Assembly (NCBI GenBank): GCA_026826555.1
Contig: JAKSZT010037276.1
Coordinates: 1,736,844 to 1,800,843, forward strand
Length of the DNA stretch: 64,000 bases
Origin: Tolypeutes matacus
Lineage: Eukaryota; Chordata; Mammalia; Cingulata; Chlamyphoridae
Reading direction: 5' to 3'
This document shows, in pieces, positions 39,312 to 51,617 of the stretch; position 1 is the stretch's first letter, and each line of letters opens with the position of its first letter. The notes beneath the pieces were generated by a model. The model was given only the letters and a program-made list of their open reading frames with translations, was not told the origin of the DNA and ran no database searches. Position numbers and translations under genes: made by a program.

Positions 39312-42300
39312 AAATGTTTGGTTAATTTACAGGTTCTGTTAAGAAATATATATTTACAAATAAAAGAATGTTTAAGATTGGCAGTGATAACGTGGTCTAA
39401 CTCAGATTAGGAGGACAGTCTCTAATTGGCAAATTTTGTGATTTTATAATAAAGAAAACCTTTTTAAAGTTCTCATTGAAATGGAGATTTGAAAAGTATG
39501 GTTAATTATCAATGAACATCTACAAATAAATCCTTACTAAGAGAAAAATAATTTTTCTACCTACTCTGTGAATGCTAATAGTCCAAGAAATACTTAACCC
39601 TTTTAAACAGCAAGGTTTTTAAATATAAGAGACATCAGTGATGTGAATTCAAGTGGAATACATTTTTCATAAAAATATTTGGAACAGACGTTCTTCCTAA
39701 AGGTTTATGAAATAATTTAGGGAAGCGGCTGTGGCTCAAACAGTAGGGCTCCTGTTTACCATATGAGAGGCCCCAAATTCAGTTCCCGGGGCCTCATGGT
39801 GAAGGCAAGCCGCCTGTATGGCGTGGTTAGCTAACCCAGTGAGCACAAGAGCAAGGGGGTGATAAATGAACAAATAAATTTAAAAAACCTTAAAAAAAAA
39901 AAAAAGAAAGAATTTACACTACTCTAATTTGGAGAATAACCATTAGAGGAAAAGGAATACTTATCAGTGATTCCTCCATTTTTGAATAATAGTTATTTTC
40001 AATCGATAATTCAGATGAGATATTTTATAAGACATCTCTATTGTTTACTGTACTCTTAGAAGGCTCAAGGTTTTCTTTCAAGGAAACCTTTCCTTATTTT
40101 CTGGAACTCTTTGAACCCACAGCGGTTGTTCTCGAGTGCAGAATATGTGATGCAGTTGTCCATAGAAAAATCATTTCTCATCTGATATAGTGTATATTTT
40201 CAGGAAGTATTGGAAATAAAATCAACCTCATTCTTAAAAAGAAAGCGGAATCCACAGATACCCAATCAAAATCCAAGGAACACAGAAGAGAAAGCTCCGA
40301 ATCTCACAATATCTCCCACACTTTGTGAAAGCCCCTGTCCAAATCTAGGGGAGTTAAGGAAATGTTAGGGTCCACAGGTGGACAAAGGGGGACTCGCCTA
40401 TCCAGGCATATCATGGGAGAGATGAATGGTTTATGAAAGTCAAGGTACTAAGCCATCAAGCCCAGGGTACCTCTCTCAATTCTATGCAACCTTGATTATA
40501 GCCTCCAACAATGAAGACAACAAAACGAATACCTCTTTAGAGAAAAAGGTAATTCTAAACCTCCATGTTTTACTTTGGCCAACAATTCTCTCAATCTAAT
40601 ATTTAGTGATGGATATTGTTCATTCTTGAGCATACATAAACTTGAAGAGTAGAGGAAAACTCATGATCTTACAAACACAAGGGACATAACAACTTTCAGG
40701 GTCCCATTCACACACATCCAGCAATAAAACAAAATGTGACTCATTTTTTATAACGTGGAGAGAGCATCGTTCAAACATCCCTAATAACTAAGATCTGCGG
40801 CTCGAACATTTGTGTACATGTCCTGACATTCCCACTATATTGAAAATAAATCACTTTTAATGATACATATTAATCCAATATCATATTTATCCCATGTGTA
40901 TATTCCCTGCTGTTTTGTAGATTCCCAGAGGTGGTCCAAAATCCCTTGTGTCATTATTATGCCTTTTAAATTCAATATAATATTTATAATAAAAAAAGAA
41001 AAATAAGGTCATTAGAAATAATTCCCTTTTCAATCCTTATTTTACACAGGCAAGCATAGGTGATTTCCTGGTTCACCTTGAATATTTTTGGGGGCTTGCT
41101 ATCTATTTTATTGATATGTGCTCTATACCACATCATGTGGACAAAGAGAACAATGAATGGCTTTTTTAAAGCTGATGAAAATGTCTTCATTGTAAAGTTA
41201 TAATCTAAAATGGAAATTAGACTAAAGAAATTGTAATTTTAAAAGGGAGTTAAAGGTTAGTTTAGATTTGAAAGAATCAAATAATAAGAAAGGAAAACTA
41301 GGATAGAAACACTTATAAAGGAAAATAATTTGTCTAAATGATGGAAATAAAGAAAAATAAAACTTTATTTATTACATAATATGTCAAATATTTGGACATA
41401 ATGATCTCCAGGTGTGAAATATTTTTTTTTATCATGTTATTTCCCTCAAGGCGTTCATTCTTTATGAGTAAAAATTGCCTATTTGGGAATTGCACCTATC
41501 TCATTGGCATAAATTCCCATTCATATCTTCATCACTTGGAAAACCATAGTAATTTATACCAGAGAATCTCAGAGCAATGGAATCCCAGAGCAGAGAAAAC
41601 CATGAGAATAAAAAGAGCAAATGTTGTCATCTCAGTGAAGTATCATCATTATCAAAAGTCACCAGCCATCTGATACATCCCGTTTAATGCAATGGATTGC
41701 CTTTTCAAGAAACATGAAATTGAACTCCTTTACCAGAATTCCAGAAGGCGCCCTCTGGTTTAATTTGGAAAGATAGAATCCCGGTCACGTTTCCTTGGTG
41801 AGCCAGGAAAAATGTGCAAGAGCTTCTTAGCAAATAGTCTGCCTTGTCTTTTTTCTGCTCCTAAACTGAAGGGTTCTTATGTGGGTGTTGCACAAACAGG
41901 CCGCAGAAAAATTATATGGAGACCGAGTGAATGGAAGATGGGCTCTTTGGAAAAGACAGCAGCATGAGTGAAGGCACTGCTAAAATTGGAAAAGAGCAGA
42001 AGAATGCAATCCTGGAGAAAAGAAGCTAATCTCTAATTCTCAAATTTTGATGTAAATTGAAAAAATATCCTCTAGTCAATTACCACTATGTGGAAAAAAA
42101 ATAAAACACAAAGGTGTTTAAAACAGACTCAACACGTACACATAACTTTCCAGAAATGGTGAAGGCAGGGCATGTAAAATGAGTTTTGCACATATAGTAT
42201 TGTTGGTGACTGGGTAGAACAATGTCATGACAATTTATCATGTTTGGTAAGGAATATTCCACCACATTGTGGTAGGATGCTGGAGGAAAATGCTATGTGT

Positions 42301-42317
42301 ACTGTGACTGAGTGCAT
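39312..42317 (-). repeat. Macrosatellite copy C2 (inverted), contains a SINE
   Basis: Inverted copy of 3006 bases; subtracting the SINE and its target duplication (197) leaves about 2809. It includes a 93-codon version of frame 3 at 41392-41673, which lies on the + strand here because the copy is inverted. Confidence 0.92.
39720..39905 (+). mobile_element. tRNA-derived SINE (xenarthran DAS-type), plus strand
   Basis: It starts gggaagcggctgtggctca, passes through gtgaaggcaagccgcc, and ends in gataaatgaacaaataaat and poly-A. The flanking strings gaaataattta (39709-39719) and gaaagaattta (39906-39916) form an 11-base target duplication with one mismatch. The B-box region (aaattcagttcc) is mutated compared with the other two copies, so this is probably the oldest of the three. 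The same site is empty in other copies of the unit. Confidence 0.9.
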
Positions 42318-43444
42318 AAATGTTTGGCTAATTTAAAGATTTTGTTAAGAAATATATATTTACAAACAGAAGAATGTGTAAGTTTGGCAGTGAGACCATG
42401 ATCTAACTCTTATTAGGAGGAGAGTCTCTAATTGGCAAATTTTGTGTATTTAAAGTAAAGAAAACCTTTTTAAATTATTCAGTGAAATCTAGATTTAAAA
42501 ATAATGTTTAAATATGAATGATCATCTACAAAGAAACCCTTACTAAAAGAGAAATTATTTTTCTACCTACTCTGAGACTGTTAATTGTCTAAGATACTTA
42601 AGAATTTTAAACAGCAAGCTTTTTAAATATAAGAGACATCAAAGATGCAAATTCATGTGGAATACATTTTTCAAAGAAATATTTGGAACATACGTTCTTT
42701 CTAATGGTTTATGAAATAATTTACACTCCACTAATTTGGAGAAAAATCATTATAGGAAAAGGAATGCTTATCAGTGATTCCTCCATTTTTTAATAATCAT
42801 TATTTTCTATCAGTAATTGAGAGTAGATATTTTACACGACTTCTCCATTGTTTTCTGTATTCTTAGAAGGCTCCAGGCTTTGTTTCAGGGAAACCATTCC
42901 TGATTTTCTGGACCTCTTTGAAATACTTAACCTTTTAAACAGCAAGGTTTTTAAATATAAGAGAAATCAATGATGTGAATTCACGTGAAATATTGAAGAG
43001 TACTCATGTGGGTTTTTCTCAAACAATACTGCAGACAAATTATATGGAGATCTGGGCAATGGAAGATGGGCTCTTTGGAAAAGACAGCAGCATGAGAGAA
43101 GGCACTGCTTAAATTGGAATAGAGCTGAAGAATGCAATCCTGGAGAAAAGAAGCTAATGTCTAATTGTCAAACTTTGAAGTAAAATGAAAAAATATTCAC
43201 TAGTCAATTACCACTACGTGGAAAAAAATTAAAACACAAGAGTGTTTATAATAGTCTCAACATGTACACACAACTCTCCAGAAATGGTGAAGGCAGGGCA
43301 TGGAAAATGAGTTTGGAACCTATAGTATTTTTGGTGGCTGGGGAGAGCAATGTCACAACATTTTATCATGTTTGTAAGGAACATTCCACCACAGTGTGGT
43401 GGGATGCTGGAGGAAAGTGCTAAGAGTACTGTGACCGAGTGCAT
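42318..43444 (-). repeat. Derived short macrosatellite unit, copy 1 (inverted)
   Basis: Only 1127 bases between markers. Reading in the inverted direction, the sequence runs normally from phase 2805 to about 2207 (ggacctctttgaa). It then jumps at about 42921 to aatacttaacc (phase 2540), runs some 70-80 bases, and jumps at about 42990 to phase 440 (gtactcatgtggg) and on to phase 0. Both junctions recur in the next unit, so the rearranged form was itself duplicated. Confidence 0.88.
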
Positions 43445-44573
43445 AAATGTTTGGTTAATTTACATATTCTCTTAAGAAATATATATTTACAAACAGAAGA
43501 ATGTGTAAGTTTGGCTGTGAGAACATGATCTAACTAAGATTAAGAGGACAGTCTCAAATTGGCAAATTTAGTGTATTTAAAGTAAAGAAAATTTTTTAAA
43601 GTACTCAGTGAAATGCAGATATGAAAAGAATGGTTAAATATCAATGATCATCTACAAATAAAACCTTACTAAGAGAGAAGGAATTTTTCTACCTACACTG
43701 AGAATGCTAATTGTCCAAGAAATACTTAACCCTTTTAAACAGCAAACCTTTTACATTTAAGAGACATCAGTGATGTGAATTCATTAGGAATACATTTTTC
43801 AAAGAAATATTTGGATCAGACATTCTTCCTCATGTTTTTGTGAAATAATTTACACTACTCTAATTTGGAGAATAATCATTAGAAGGAAAGGAATGCTTAT
43901 CAGTGATTCCTCAATTTTTGAATAATCATTATTTTCAATCAATAATTGAGAGTAGATATTTTGCACGAGTTCTCCATTGTTTTCTGTACTCTTACAAGCC
44001 TCCAGGTTTTGTTTCAGGAAAATCATTCCTGATTTTCTGGACCTCTTTGAAATACTTAACCTTTTAAACAGCAAGCTTTTTAAATATAAGAGATATCAAT
44101 GATGTGAATTCACGTGAAATATTAATGAGTCCTTATGTGTGTGTTGCTCAAACAATCCGCAGACAAATTAAAGGGAGATCTGGGCAATGGAAGATGGGCT
44201 CTTGGGAAAAGACAGCAGCATGAGAGAAGGCACTGCTTAAATTGGAATAGAGCAGAAGAACGCAATCCTGGAGAAAAGAAGCTAATGTCTAATTGTCAAA
44301 TTTTGAAGTAAAATGAAAAAATATCCACTAGTTAATTACCACTATGTGGAAAAAAATTAAAACACAAGAGTGTTTAAAATAGGCTCAACATGTACACACA
44401 ACTCTTCAGAAATGGTGAAGGCAGGGCAAGAAAAATGAGTTTAGAACATATAGTGTTGTTGGTGGCTGGGGATAACAATGTCATGACATTTTATCATGTT
44501 TGGTAAGGAACATTCCACCACAGTGCGGTGGGATGCTGGAGGAAAATGCCATGAGTACTGTGGTCGAGTGCAT
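43445..44573 (-). repeat. Derived short macrosatellite unit, copy 2 (inverted)
   Basis: 1129 bases with the same two junctions as its neighbour, at about 44050 (ctttgaaatacttaac) and about 44120 (cacgtgaaatatt). Private substitutions such as the cacgtgaaat variant are shared. In a 190-base stretch I counted about ten differences between the two, fewer than between ordinary copies. Confidence 0.88.
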
Positions 44574-47506
44574 AAATTTTTGGTTAATTTACAGATTCTG
44601 TTGAGAAATATATATTTACAAACAGAAGAAAGTGTAAGTTTGCCAGTGAGAACATGATCTATCTCAGATTAGGCAGACAGTCTCTAATTGGCAAATTTTG
44701 TGTATTTAAAGTAAAGAAAACCATTTTAAAGTACTCAGTGAAATGCTTATTTGAAAAGAATGGTTAAATATCAATGATCATCTACAAATAAAGCCTTAGT
44801 AACAGAGAAAGAATTTTTCTACCTACTCTGAGAATGCTAATTGTCCAAGAAATACTTAACCCTTTTAAACAGCAAGCTTTTTAAATACAAGAGAGATCAA
44901 TGATGTGAATTCATGTGGAATATATTTTTCATAGAAAAAATTGGAACAAACTTTCTTCCTAATGATTTATGAAAAATAATTTACTCTAATCTAATTTGGA
45001 GAATAATCGTTAGAGGAAAAGGAATTCTTATCAGGGATTCCTCTTTTTTGAATAATCATTATTTGCAATTGATAATTCAGAGGAGATATTTTACATAACT
45101 TCTCCATTGTTTCCTGCACTCTTAGAAGGCTCCAGGTTTTGTTTCAAGAAAAGCATTCCTGATTTTCTGGACTTCTTTGAACCCAAAGTGGCTGTTTTCC
45201 AGTGCAGAGTATTTGATGCAGTTGTCCATAGAATAATCATTTCTCACCTGCTATATTGTATATTTTCAGGAGGTATTGGAAATAAAATCAACCTCATTCT
45301 TAAAAAGAAAGCCGAATCCACATATACTCAAAAAATATCCAAGGAACACAGATGAGTAACATCTCCGAATCTCACAATATCTCCTACATTTTGTGAAATC
45401 CCCTGACCAAATGCAGGGGAGTTAAGGAAATGTTAGGGTCCACAAGTGGACAAAGAGGGACTGGCCTATTAAGGCTTATCATGCCGGAGATGAATGGTTG
45501 ATGAAAGTCAAGGAACTAAGCCATCAAACTAAGGATACCTCCCTCGATTCTATGCAATCTTGAATATAGCCTATAACAATGAAGAGAAGAAAATGAATAC
45601 CTCTTTAGAGAAAAAGGTAATTCTAAACCTCCATGTTTTACTTTGGTCAACAATTCTCTCAATCTAATTTTTAGGGATGGATATGTTTCATTCATGAGCA
45701 TACATAAACTTGAAGAGTAATGCAAAACTCATGACCTTACAAACACAAGGGGAAAAACAACTTTCTGGGTCCCATTCACACACAGCCAGCAGTAAAATGA
45801 AATGTGATTCATTTTTTATAACGTGGAGAGAGCATCATTCAAACACCCCTAATAACTATGATCCACTGTTTGTCTTGTGTGTACATGTCCTGACATTCCC
45901 ACTCTATTGAAAGGAAATCACTTTTATTGATACATATAAATCCAATATCATCGTTCAAATACCCGGAATAAGTATGATCCTCCACTCAACTTGTGTGTAC
46001 AGGTCCTGTCATTCCCACTATATTGAAAAGAAATCACTTTCATTGTTATATATTAATCCAATATCATATTTATCCCATTTTAACATTCCCTTATGATTTG
46101 TAGATTCCCAGAGGAGGGCCATCATCCCTTGAATCATTATTCCATCTTTTAAAAATCACTATAATACTTATAATAAAAAAAGTAAAATCAGGTCATTAAG
46201 AAATAATTCACTTTTCAATCCTTACTTGACACAGACAAGCATAGGTGATTTTCTGGTTTACCTTGAATATATTTGGGCGCTTGTCTATCTCTTTTATTGA
46301 TATGTGCTCTATACTACATCATGTGGAGAAAGAAATAAATGAAAGGCTTTTTTAAAGCTGATGAAAATGTCCACATTGTAAAGTTATAATCTGAAATGGA
46401 AATTAGACTAAAAAAATTGCTAATTTTAAAAGGGAGTGTAACGTAAGTTTAGATTTGAAAGAATCAATAATATGAAAGGTAAACTAGGACAGAAACACTT
46501 ATAAAGGAACATAATTTGTTTGAATGATGGATATAAAGGAAAATAAAATTCTAATTATGATATTCCACATCGGACATTTGGACATAATGATCTCTAGGTA
46601 TGAAATATTTTTTTTATCATGTTATTTCGCACAAGGCATTCATTCTTTACGAGTAAAAAATTCCTGTTTGGGAATTGCACCTATCTCGTTGGCATAAATT
46701 CCCATAAATAACCTCATCACTTGGAAAACTTAGTAATTTAAAACAGAGAAACTCAGAGCAATGGAATACCAGGGCAAAGGTAATCATGATAATAAAAACA
46801 GCAAATGTTGTCCTCTCAGTGAAGTACCATCATTATCAAAAGTCACCAGCCACCAGATACATCGAATTTAATGCAATGGATTGCCTTTTCAAGTAACATG
46901 AAATTGAACTCCTTTCCCTGAATACCAAAGGGCATCCTCTGCTGTAACTGGGAATGCTAGAATCCCGGTCACCGTTTCCGTGGTGAGCCAGGAAAGACGA
47001 ACAAGAAGATCGTCTTAGAAAATAGTCTGGAATGTATTTTTTCGGCTCCTAAACTGAAGGGTTCTTATGAGGGTGTTGAACAAACAATGCCACAGAAAAA
47101 TTTTATGGAGATCTGGGCAATGGAAGATGGACTCTTTGGAAAAGACAGCAGCATGAGAGAAGGCACTGCTAAAATTGGAAAAGAGCAGAAGAATGCAATC
47201 CTGGAGAAAAGAAGCTAATCTCTAATTCTCAAATTTTGAAGTAAAATGAAAAAATATCCACTAGTCAAGTACCACTACGTGGAAAAAAATTAAAACACAA
47301 GAGTGTATAAAACAGACACAACACATAATCACAACTCTCCAGAAATGGTGAAGGCAGGGCATGGAAAATGAGTTTTGAACATATAGTATTGTTGGTGGCT
47401 GGGGAGAACAATGTCACATAATTTTGTCATGTTTGGTAAGGAACATTCCACCACAGTGTGGTGGGATGCTGGAGGAAAATTCTATGAGTACTGTGACCAA
47501 GGGCAT
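44574..47506 (-). repeat. Macrosatellite copy C5 (inverted) with a 116-bp tandem duplication
   Basis: Inverted copy of 2933 bases. The excess is a duplicated segment: 45834-45949 and 45950-46065 are aligned versions of the same 116-base stretch, with about fifteen differences. It holds an open piece of frame 1 at 45107-45355 and a 66-codon downstream piece at 45710-45910. Confidence 0.9.
45834..46065 (-). repeat. 116-bp direct tandem duplication inside a unit
   Basis: Both halves begin atc(a/g)ttcaaa and end ccaatatc. The left half reads atcattcaaacacccctaat and the right half atcgttcaaatacccggaat. The divergence is as large as that between separate units, so the second half was probably acquired by unequal exchange with another unit rather than by recent local slippage. 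Confidence 0.88.
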
Positions 47507-48968
47507 AAATGTTTGGTTAATTTACAGATTCTGTTAAGAAATATAAATTTAAAAACAGAAGAATGTGTAAGATTGGCGGTGAGAACATGATCAAACTCAG
47601 ATTTGGAGGAAAGTCTTTAATTGGCAAATTTTGTGTATTTAAAATAAAGAAAATCTTTTTAAAGTACTCAGCGAAGTACAGATTTGAAAAGAATATTTAA
47701 ATAGCAATGATCATCTACATATAAATCCTTACTAAGAGAGAAAGAATTTTTCTACCTTCTCTGAGAATGCTAATTGTCCAAGAAATACTTAACCCTTTTA
47801 AAGAGCAAGCTTTTAATTATAAGATACATCGATGATGTGAATTCATGTGGAATTCATTTTTCATAGAAATATTTGGAACAGACGTTCTTCCTAATCGTTT
47901 ATGAAAAAATTTACACTACTCTAATTTGGAGAATAATCATTATAGGAAAAGGAATGCTTATCAATGATTCCTCCATTTTTGAATAATCATTATTTTCAAT
48001 CGATAATTCAGAGGAGGTATTTTACATTACTTCTAAATTGTTTACTGTAATCTTAGAAGGATCAAGGTTTTGTTTCAGAAAAACCATTCCTGATTTTCTG
48101 GACCTCTTTGAACTCAAAGTGGTTGTTTTAGAGTGCAGAGTATGTGACACAGTTGTCCAAAGAAAAATCATTTCTCATCTTCTATATTGTATATTTTCAG
48201 GAAGTATTGGAAATAAAATCCACCTCATTCTAAAAAAGAAAGCAGAATCCACAGATACCCAATCAAAATCCAAAGAACACAGAAGAGTAACAGTTCCAAA
48301 TCTTACAATATCTCCTGCAATTTTTGAAAGCCCCTGCCCCAATCCAGGGGAGTTAAGGAAATGTTTGTGTCCACTAGTGGACATAGAGGGACTTGCCTAT
48401 CCAGGCATAACAAAGGGGAGATGAATGGTTGATCAAAGTCAAGGAACTAAGCCATGAAGCCCAGTGTAATTCTCTCGATTTTATGCAGCCTTGATTATAG
48501 CCTCCAACAATGAAGAGAGCAAAATGAATACCTCTTTAGAGGAAAAGGTAATTCTAAACATCCATGATTTACTTTGGCCAACATTTCTCTCAATCGAATT
48601 TTTAGTGATGGATATGGTTCATTCATGAGCATACATTAACTGGAAGAGTAGAGAAAAACTCATGATCAAACAAAAGGGTCATAACAACTTTCAGGGCCCC
48701 ATTTACACACAACCAGCAGTAAAATGAAATGTGATTCATTTTTTATAATGTGGACAGAGCATCATTGAAGATTTAGATTTGAAAGAATCAATAATAAGAA
48801 GGGGAATCTAGGATATAAACACTTATAAAGGAAAATATTTTGCCTCAATTTAGGAAATAAATGAAAATAAAATTCTTTTTAGGACATTCCATGTCGAACA
48901 TTTGGACATAATTATCTCTAGGTATGAAATAAATTTTTTTATCATGTTATTTCCCTCAAGGCATTCAT
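47507..48968 (-). repeat. Partial inverted copy at the end of block C, with a ~480-bp deletion
   Basis: Inverted sequence from phase 2805 down. At about 48770 the phrase agagcatcattgaag jumps to atttagatttgaaagaatc, skipping from about phase 1540 to 1060. It continues inverted to about 48968 (ctcaaggcattcat), then the orientation switches. It contains a 128-codon version of frame 1 (48038-48424). Confidence 0.88.
48038..48424 (+). other. Recurrent frame 1, 128-codon version, probably not coding
   Basis: Same frame as the 35461-35063 stretch, here on the + strand because the copy is inverted. The usual ATG (of MTSPLF) is ATT in this copy, so there is no AUG at the expected start; the first usable codon is TTG. 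Cys33, Cys36, His47 and Cys51 make a zinc-finger-like spacing, but other copies lack some of these residues. The consensus TAG found in many copies is TTG here. Compared by hand with 45107-45355 over 69 codons, I counted about 7 silent and 16 replacement changes, close to neutral expectation. Confidence 0.3.
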
Positions 48969-51617
48969 ATTCCCTGCCCTGCCTTCACCATTTCTGGAGA
49001 GTTGTGTGTAGGTGATGAGTCTGTTTAAAACACTCTTGTGTTTTAATTTTTTCCACGTAGTATTTTTTCATTTTACTTCAAAATTTGATTATTAGAGATT
49101 AGCTTCTTTTATCCAGAATTGCATTTTTCTTCTCTTTCCAATTTTTGCAGTGCCTTCTCTAATGCTGCTGTCTTTTCCAAGGAGCCCATCTTCCATTGCC
49201 CAAATCTCAATATGATTTTTCTGCAGCATTGTTTGTGCAACACCCACATAAGAACCCTTGAGTTTAGGAGCAGAAAAGGGACCTGCCAGACTATTTGCTA
49301 AGACGCTCTTCTTGCACATTTTCCTGACTCACCAAGGAAAGGGTGACCGGGATTCTAGCTTTCAAAATTACACCAGAGGGCGGCCTTGGAATTCAGGGAA
49401 AGGAGTTCTATTTCATGTTATTTGGAAAAGCAATCCATTGCATTAAATGGGATGTATCAGGTGGCTGGTGAATTTTGATAAAGTTGATACTTCACTGAGA
49501 TGACAGCATTTGCTCTTTTTATTCTCATGTGTTCCTCTGCCCTGGGATTCCATTGATCTGAGGTTATCTGGTGTAAATTACTAAGGTTTTCCAAGTGATG
49601 AAGTTATGTATGGGAATTTATGCCAATGAGATAGGTGCAATTCACAAAAAGGAATTTTTTACTCATGAAGAATGAATGTCTTGGGGGAAATAACATGCTA
49701 AAAAAATTATTTCATACCTACAGATAATTATTTCCATATGTTTGACGTGTTATGTAATAATAAAAATTTATTTTCCTTTATTCCATCATTCCGACAAATT
49801 ATATTCCTTTATAAGTGTTTCTATCCTAGTTTCCTTTCATATTATTGATTCTTTCAAATCTAAACTAACCTTCCACTCCCTTTTAAAATTAGCAATTTCT
49901 TTAATCTAATTTCCATTTCAGTTTATAACTTTACAATGAAGACATTTTCATCAACTTTAAAAAAGCCATTCATTGTTCTCTTTGCCCACATGATGTGGTA
50001 TAGAGCACATATCAATAAAATAGATAGACAAACCCCCAAAAATATTCAAGGTAAACCAGGAAATCCCCTATGCTTAGCTGTGTCAAGTAAGGATTGAAAA
50101 GTGAATCATTTCTTAATTACCTGATTTTTCTTTTTTTTATTATAATTATCATTGTGATTTTTAAAAGGCATAATGTTTCAAAGGATGATGGCCCACCTCT
50201 GGGAATCTAGAAAACACCAGGGAATGTACACATGGGATACATATGATATTGGATTAATGTGTATCAATAAAAGTGATTTCTTTTCAAAATAGTGGGAATG
50301 TCAGGACATGTACACACAAGTTGAGTGGCGAATCATTGTTATTAGGGATGTTTCAATGATGCTCTCTCCACGTTATAAAACATGAATCACATTTCATTTT
50401 ACTGCTGTATATGTGTGAATGGGACCCTGAAATTTGTTATGGCCTTTGTATTTGTAAGATCATGAGTTTGCTGTACTCTTCAATTTTATGTATGCTCATG
50501 AATGACCCATATCCATCACTAAAAATTAGATTGAGAGAAATGTAGTTCAAAGTAAAACATAGAGGTTTAGAATTACCTTTCTCTCTAAAGAGGTATGCAT
50601 TTTGTTCTCTTCATTGTTGGAGGCTATAATCAAGGTTGCATAGAATCGAGGGAGGTACCCTGGGCTTGATGACTTAGTTCTTTGACTTTCATCAACCATT
50701 CATCTCCCCCACGATATGCCTGGATAGTCGAGTCCCTCTTTGTCCAATTGTGGACCCTAATTTTCCATAACACCCCTTGATTTGGGCAGGGGCTTTCACA
50801 AATTGTAGGAAATATTGTGAGATTTGGGACTGTTACTCTTCTGTGTTCCTTGGATTTTGATTTGGTATCAGTGGATTCTGCTTTCTTTTTAAGAATTAGG
50901 TTGATTTTATTTCCAGTACTTCCTGAAAAATTGCCATATAGGAGATGAGAAATGATTTTTCTATGGACAACTGCGTCACGTTCTCTGCACTCGAGAACAA
51001 CTTCTTTTTGTTCAAAGAGTTCCAGAAAATCATGAGTGGTTTTCTTGAAACAAAACCTGGAGCCTTCTAAGAGTACAGTAAACAATGGAGAAGTCATGTA
51101 AAATGTCTCCTCTGAATTATCGATGGAAAATAATGATGATTCAAAAATGGAAGAATCACTCATAAGTGTTCCTTTTCCTCTAATGATTATTCTCCAAATT
51201 AGAGTAGTATAAATTATTTCATAAGCAATTATGAAGAACATCTGTTCCTAATATTTATATGAAAAATGTATTCTACATGAATTCACATCATTGATGTCTC
51301 TTATATTTAAAAAGCTTGCTGTTTAAAATGGTTAAGTATTTCTTGGACAATTAGCATTCTCAGAGCAGGTAGAAAAATTTTTTCTCCCACAGTAAGGATT
51401 TATTTGGAGATGTTCATTGATATTTAATCATTCTTTTCAAATCTGCATTTCACTGAGTACTTTAAAAAGGTTTTCTTTATTTTAAATACACAAAATTTGC
51501 CAATTAGAGACTGTCCTCCTAATCTGAGTTAGAATATGTTCTCACTGCCAAACTTACACATTCTTCTGCCTATAAATATATATTTCTAAACAGAATCTGT
51601 AAATTAACCAAACATTT
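48969..51617 (+). repeat. Macrosatellite copy D1 (forward, 5' truncated)
   Basis: Forward sequence from about phase 143 to the next marker. It starts at the orientation switch near 48969, where attcat joins attccctgccctgcc. Its segment 49738-49927 is identical over 190 bases to 52423-52612 in the next copy. Confidence 0.92.
50630..51241 (-). other. Longest uninterrupted open frame in the array (203 codons)
   Basis: An ATG-started frame covering frame 1 of copy D1. It is longer than in other copies for two reasons. Upstream, a TAA seen in other copies is TCA here, which adds 48 codons before the usual MTSPLF start. Downstream, small indels shift the reading into another frame and so bypass the conserved TGA. 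Its C-terminal third is therefore not homologous in frame to the other copies. Cys-x2-Cys is broken (CRERD). No signal peptide or recognisable domain. The route to its length, by accidental stop loss and frameshift, argues against function. Confidence 0.3.

Noticed and set aside
48134..48190. Zinc-finger-like spacing C-x2-C-x10-H-x3-C in frame 1
   Set aside because: The cysteines are lost in other copies (for example CRERD and HLLYG in the copy at 50630-51241), and no known finger family is matched by the rest of the frame.
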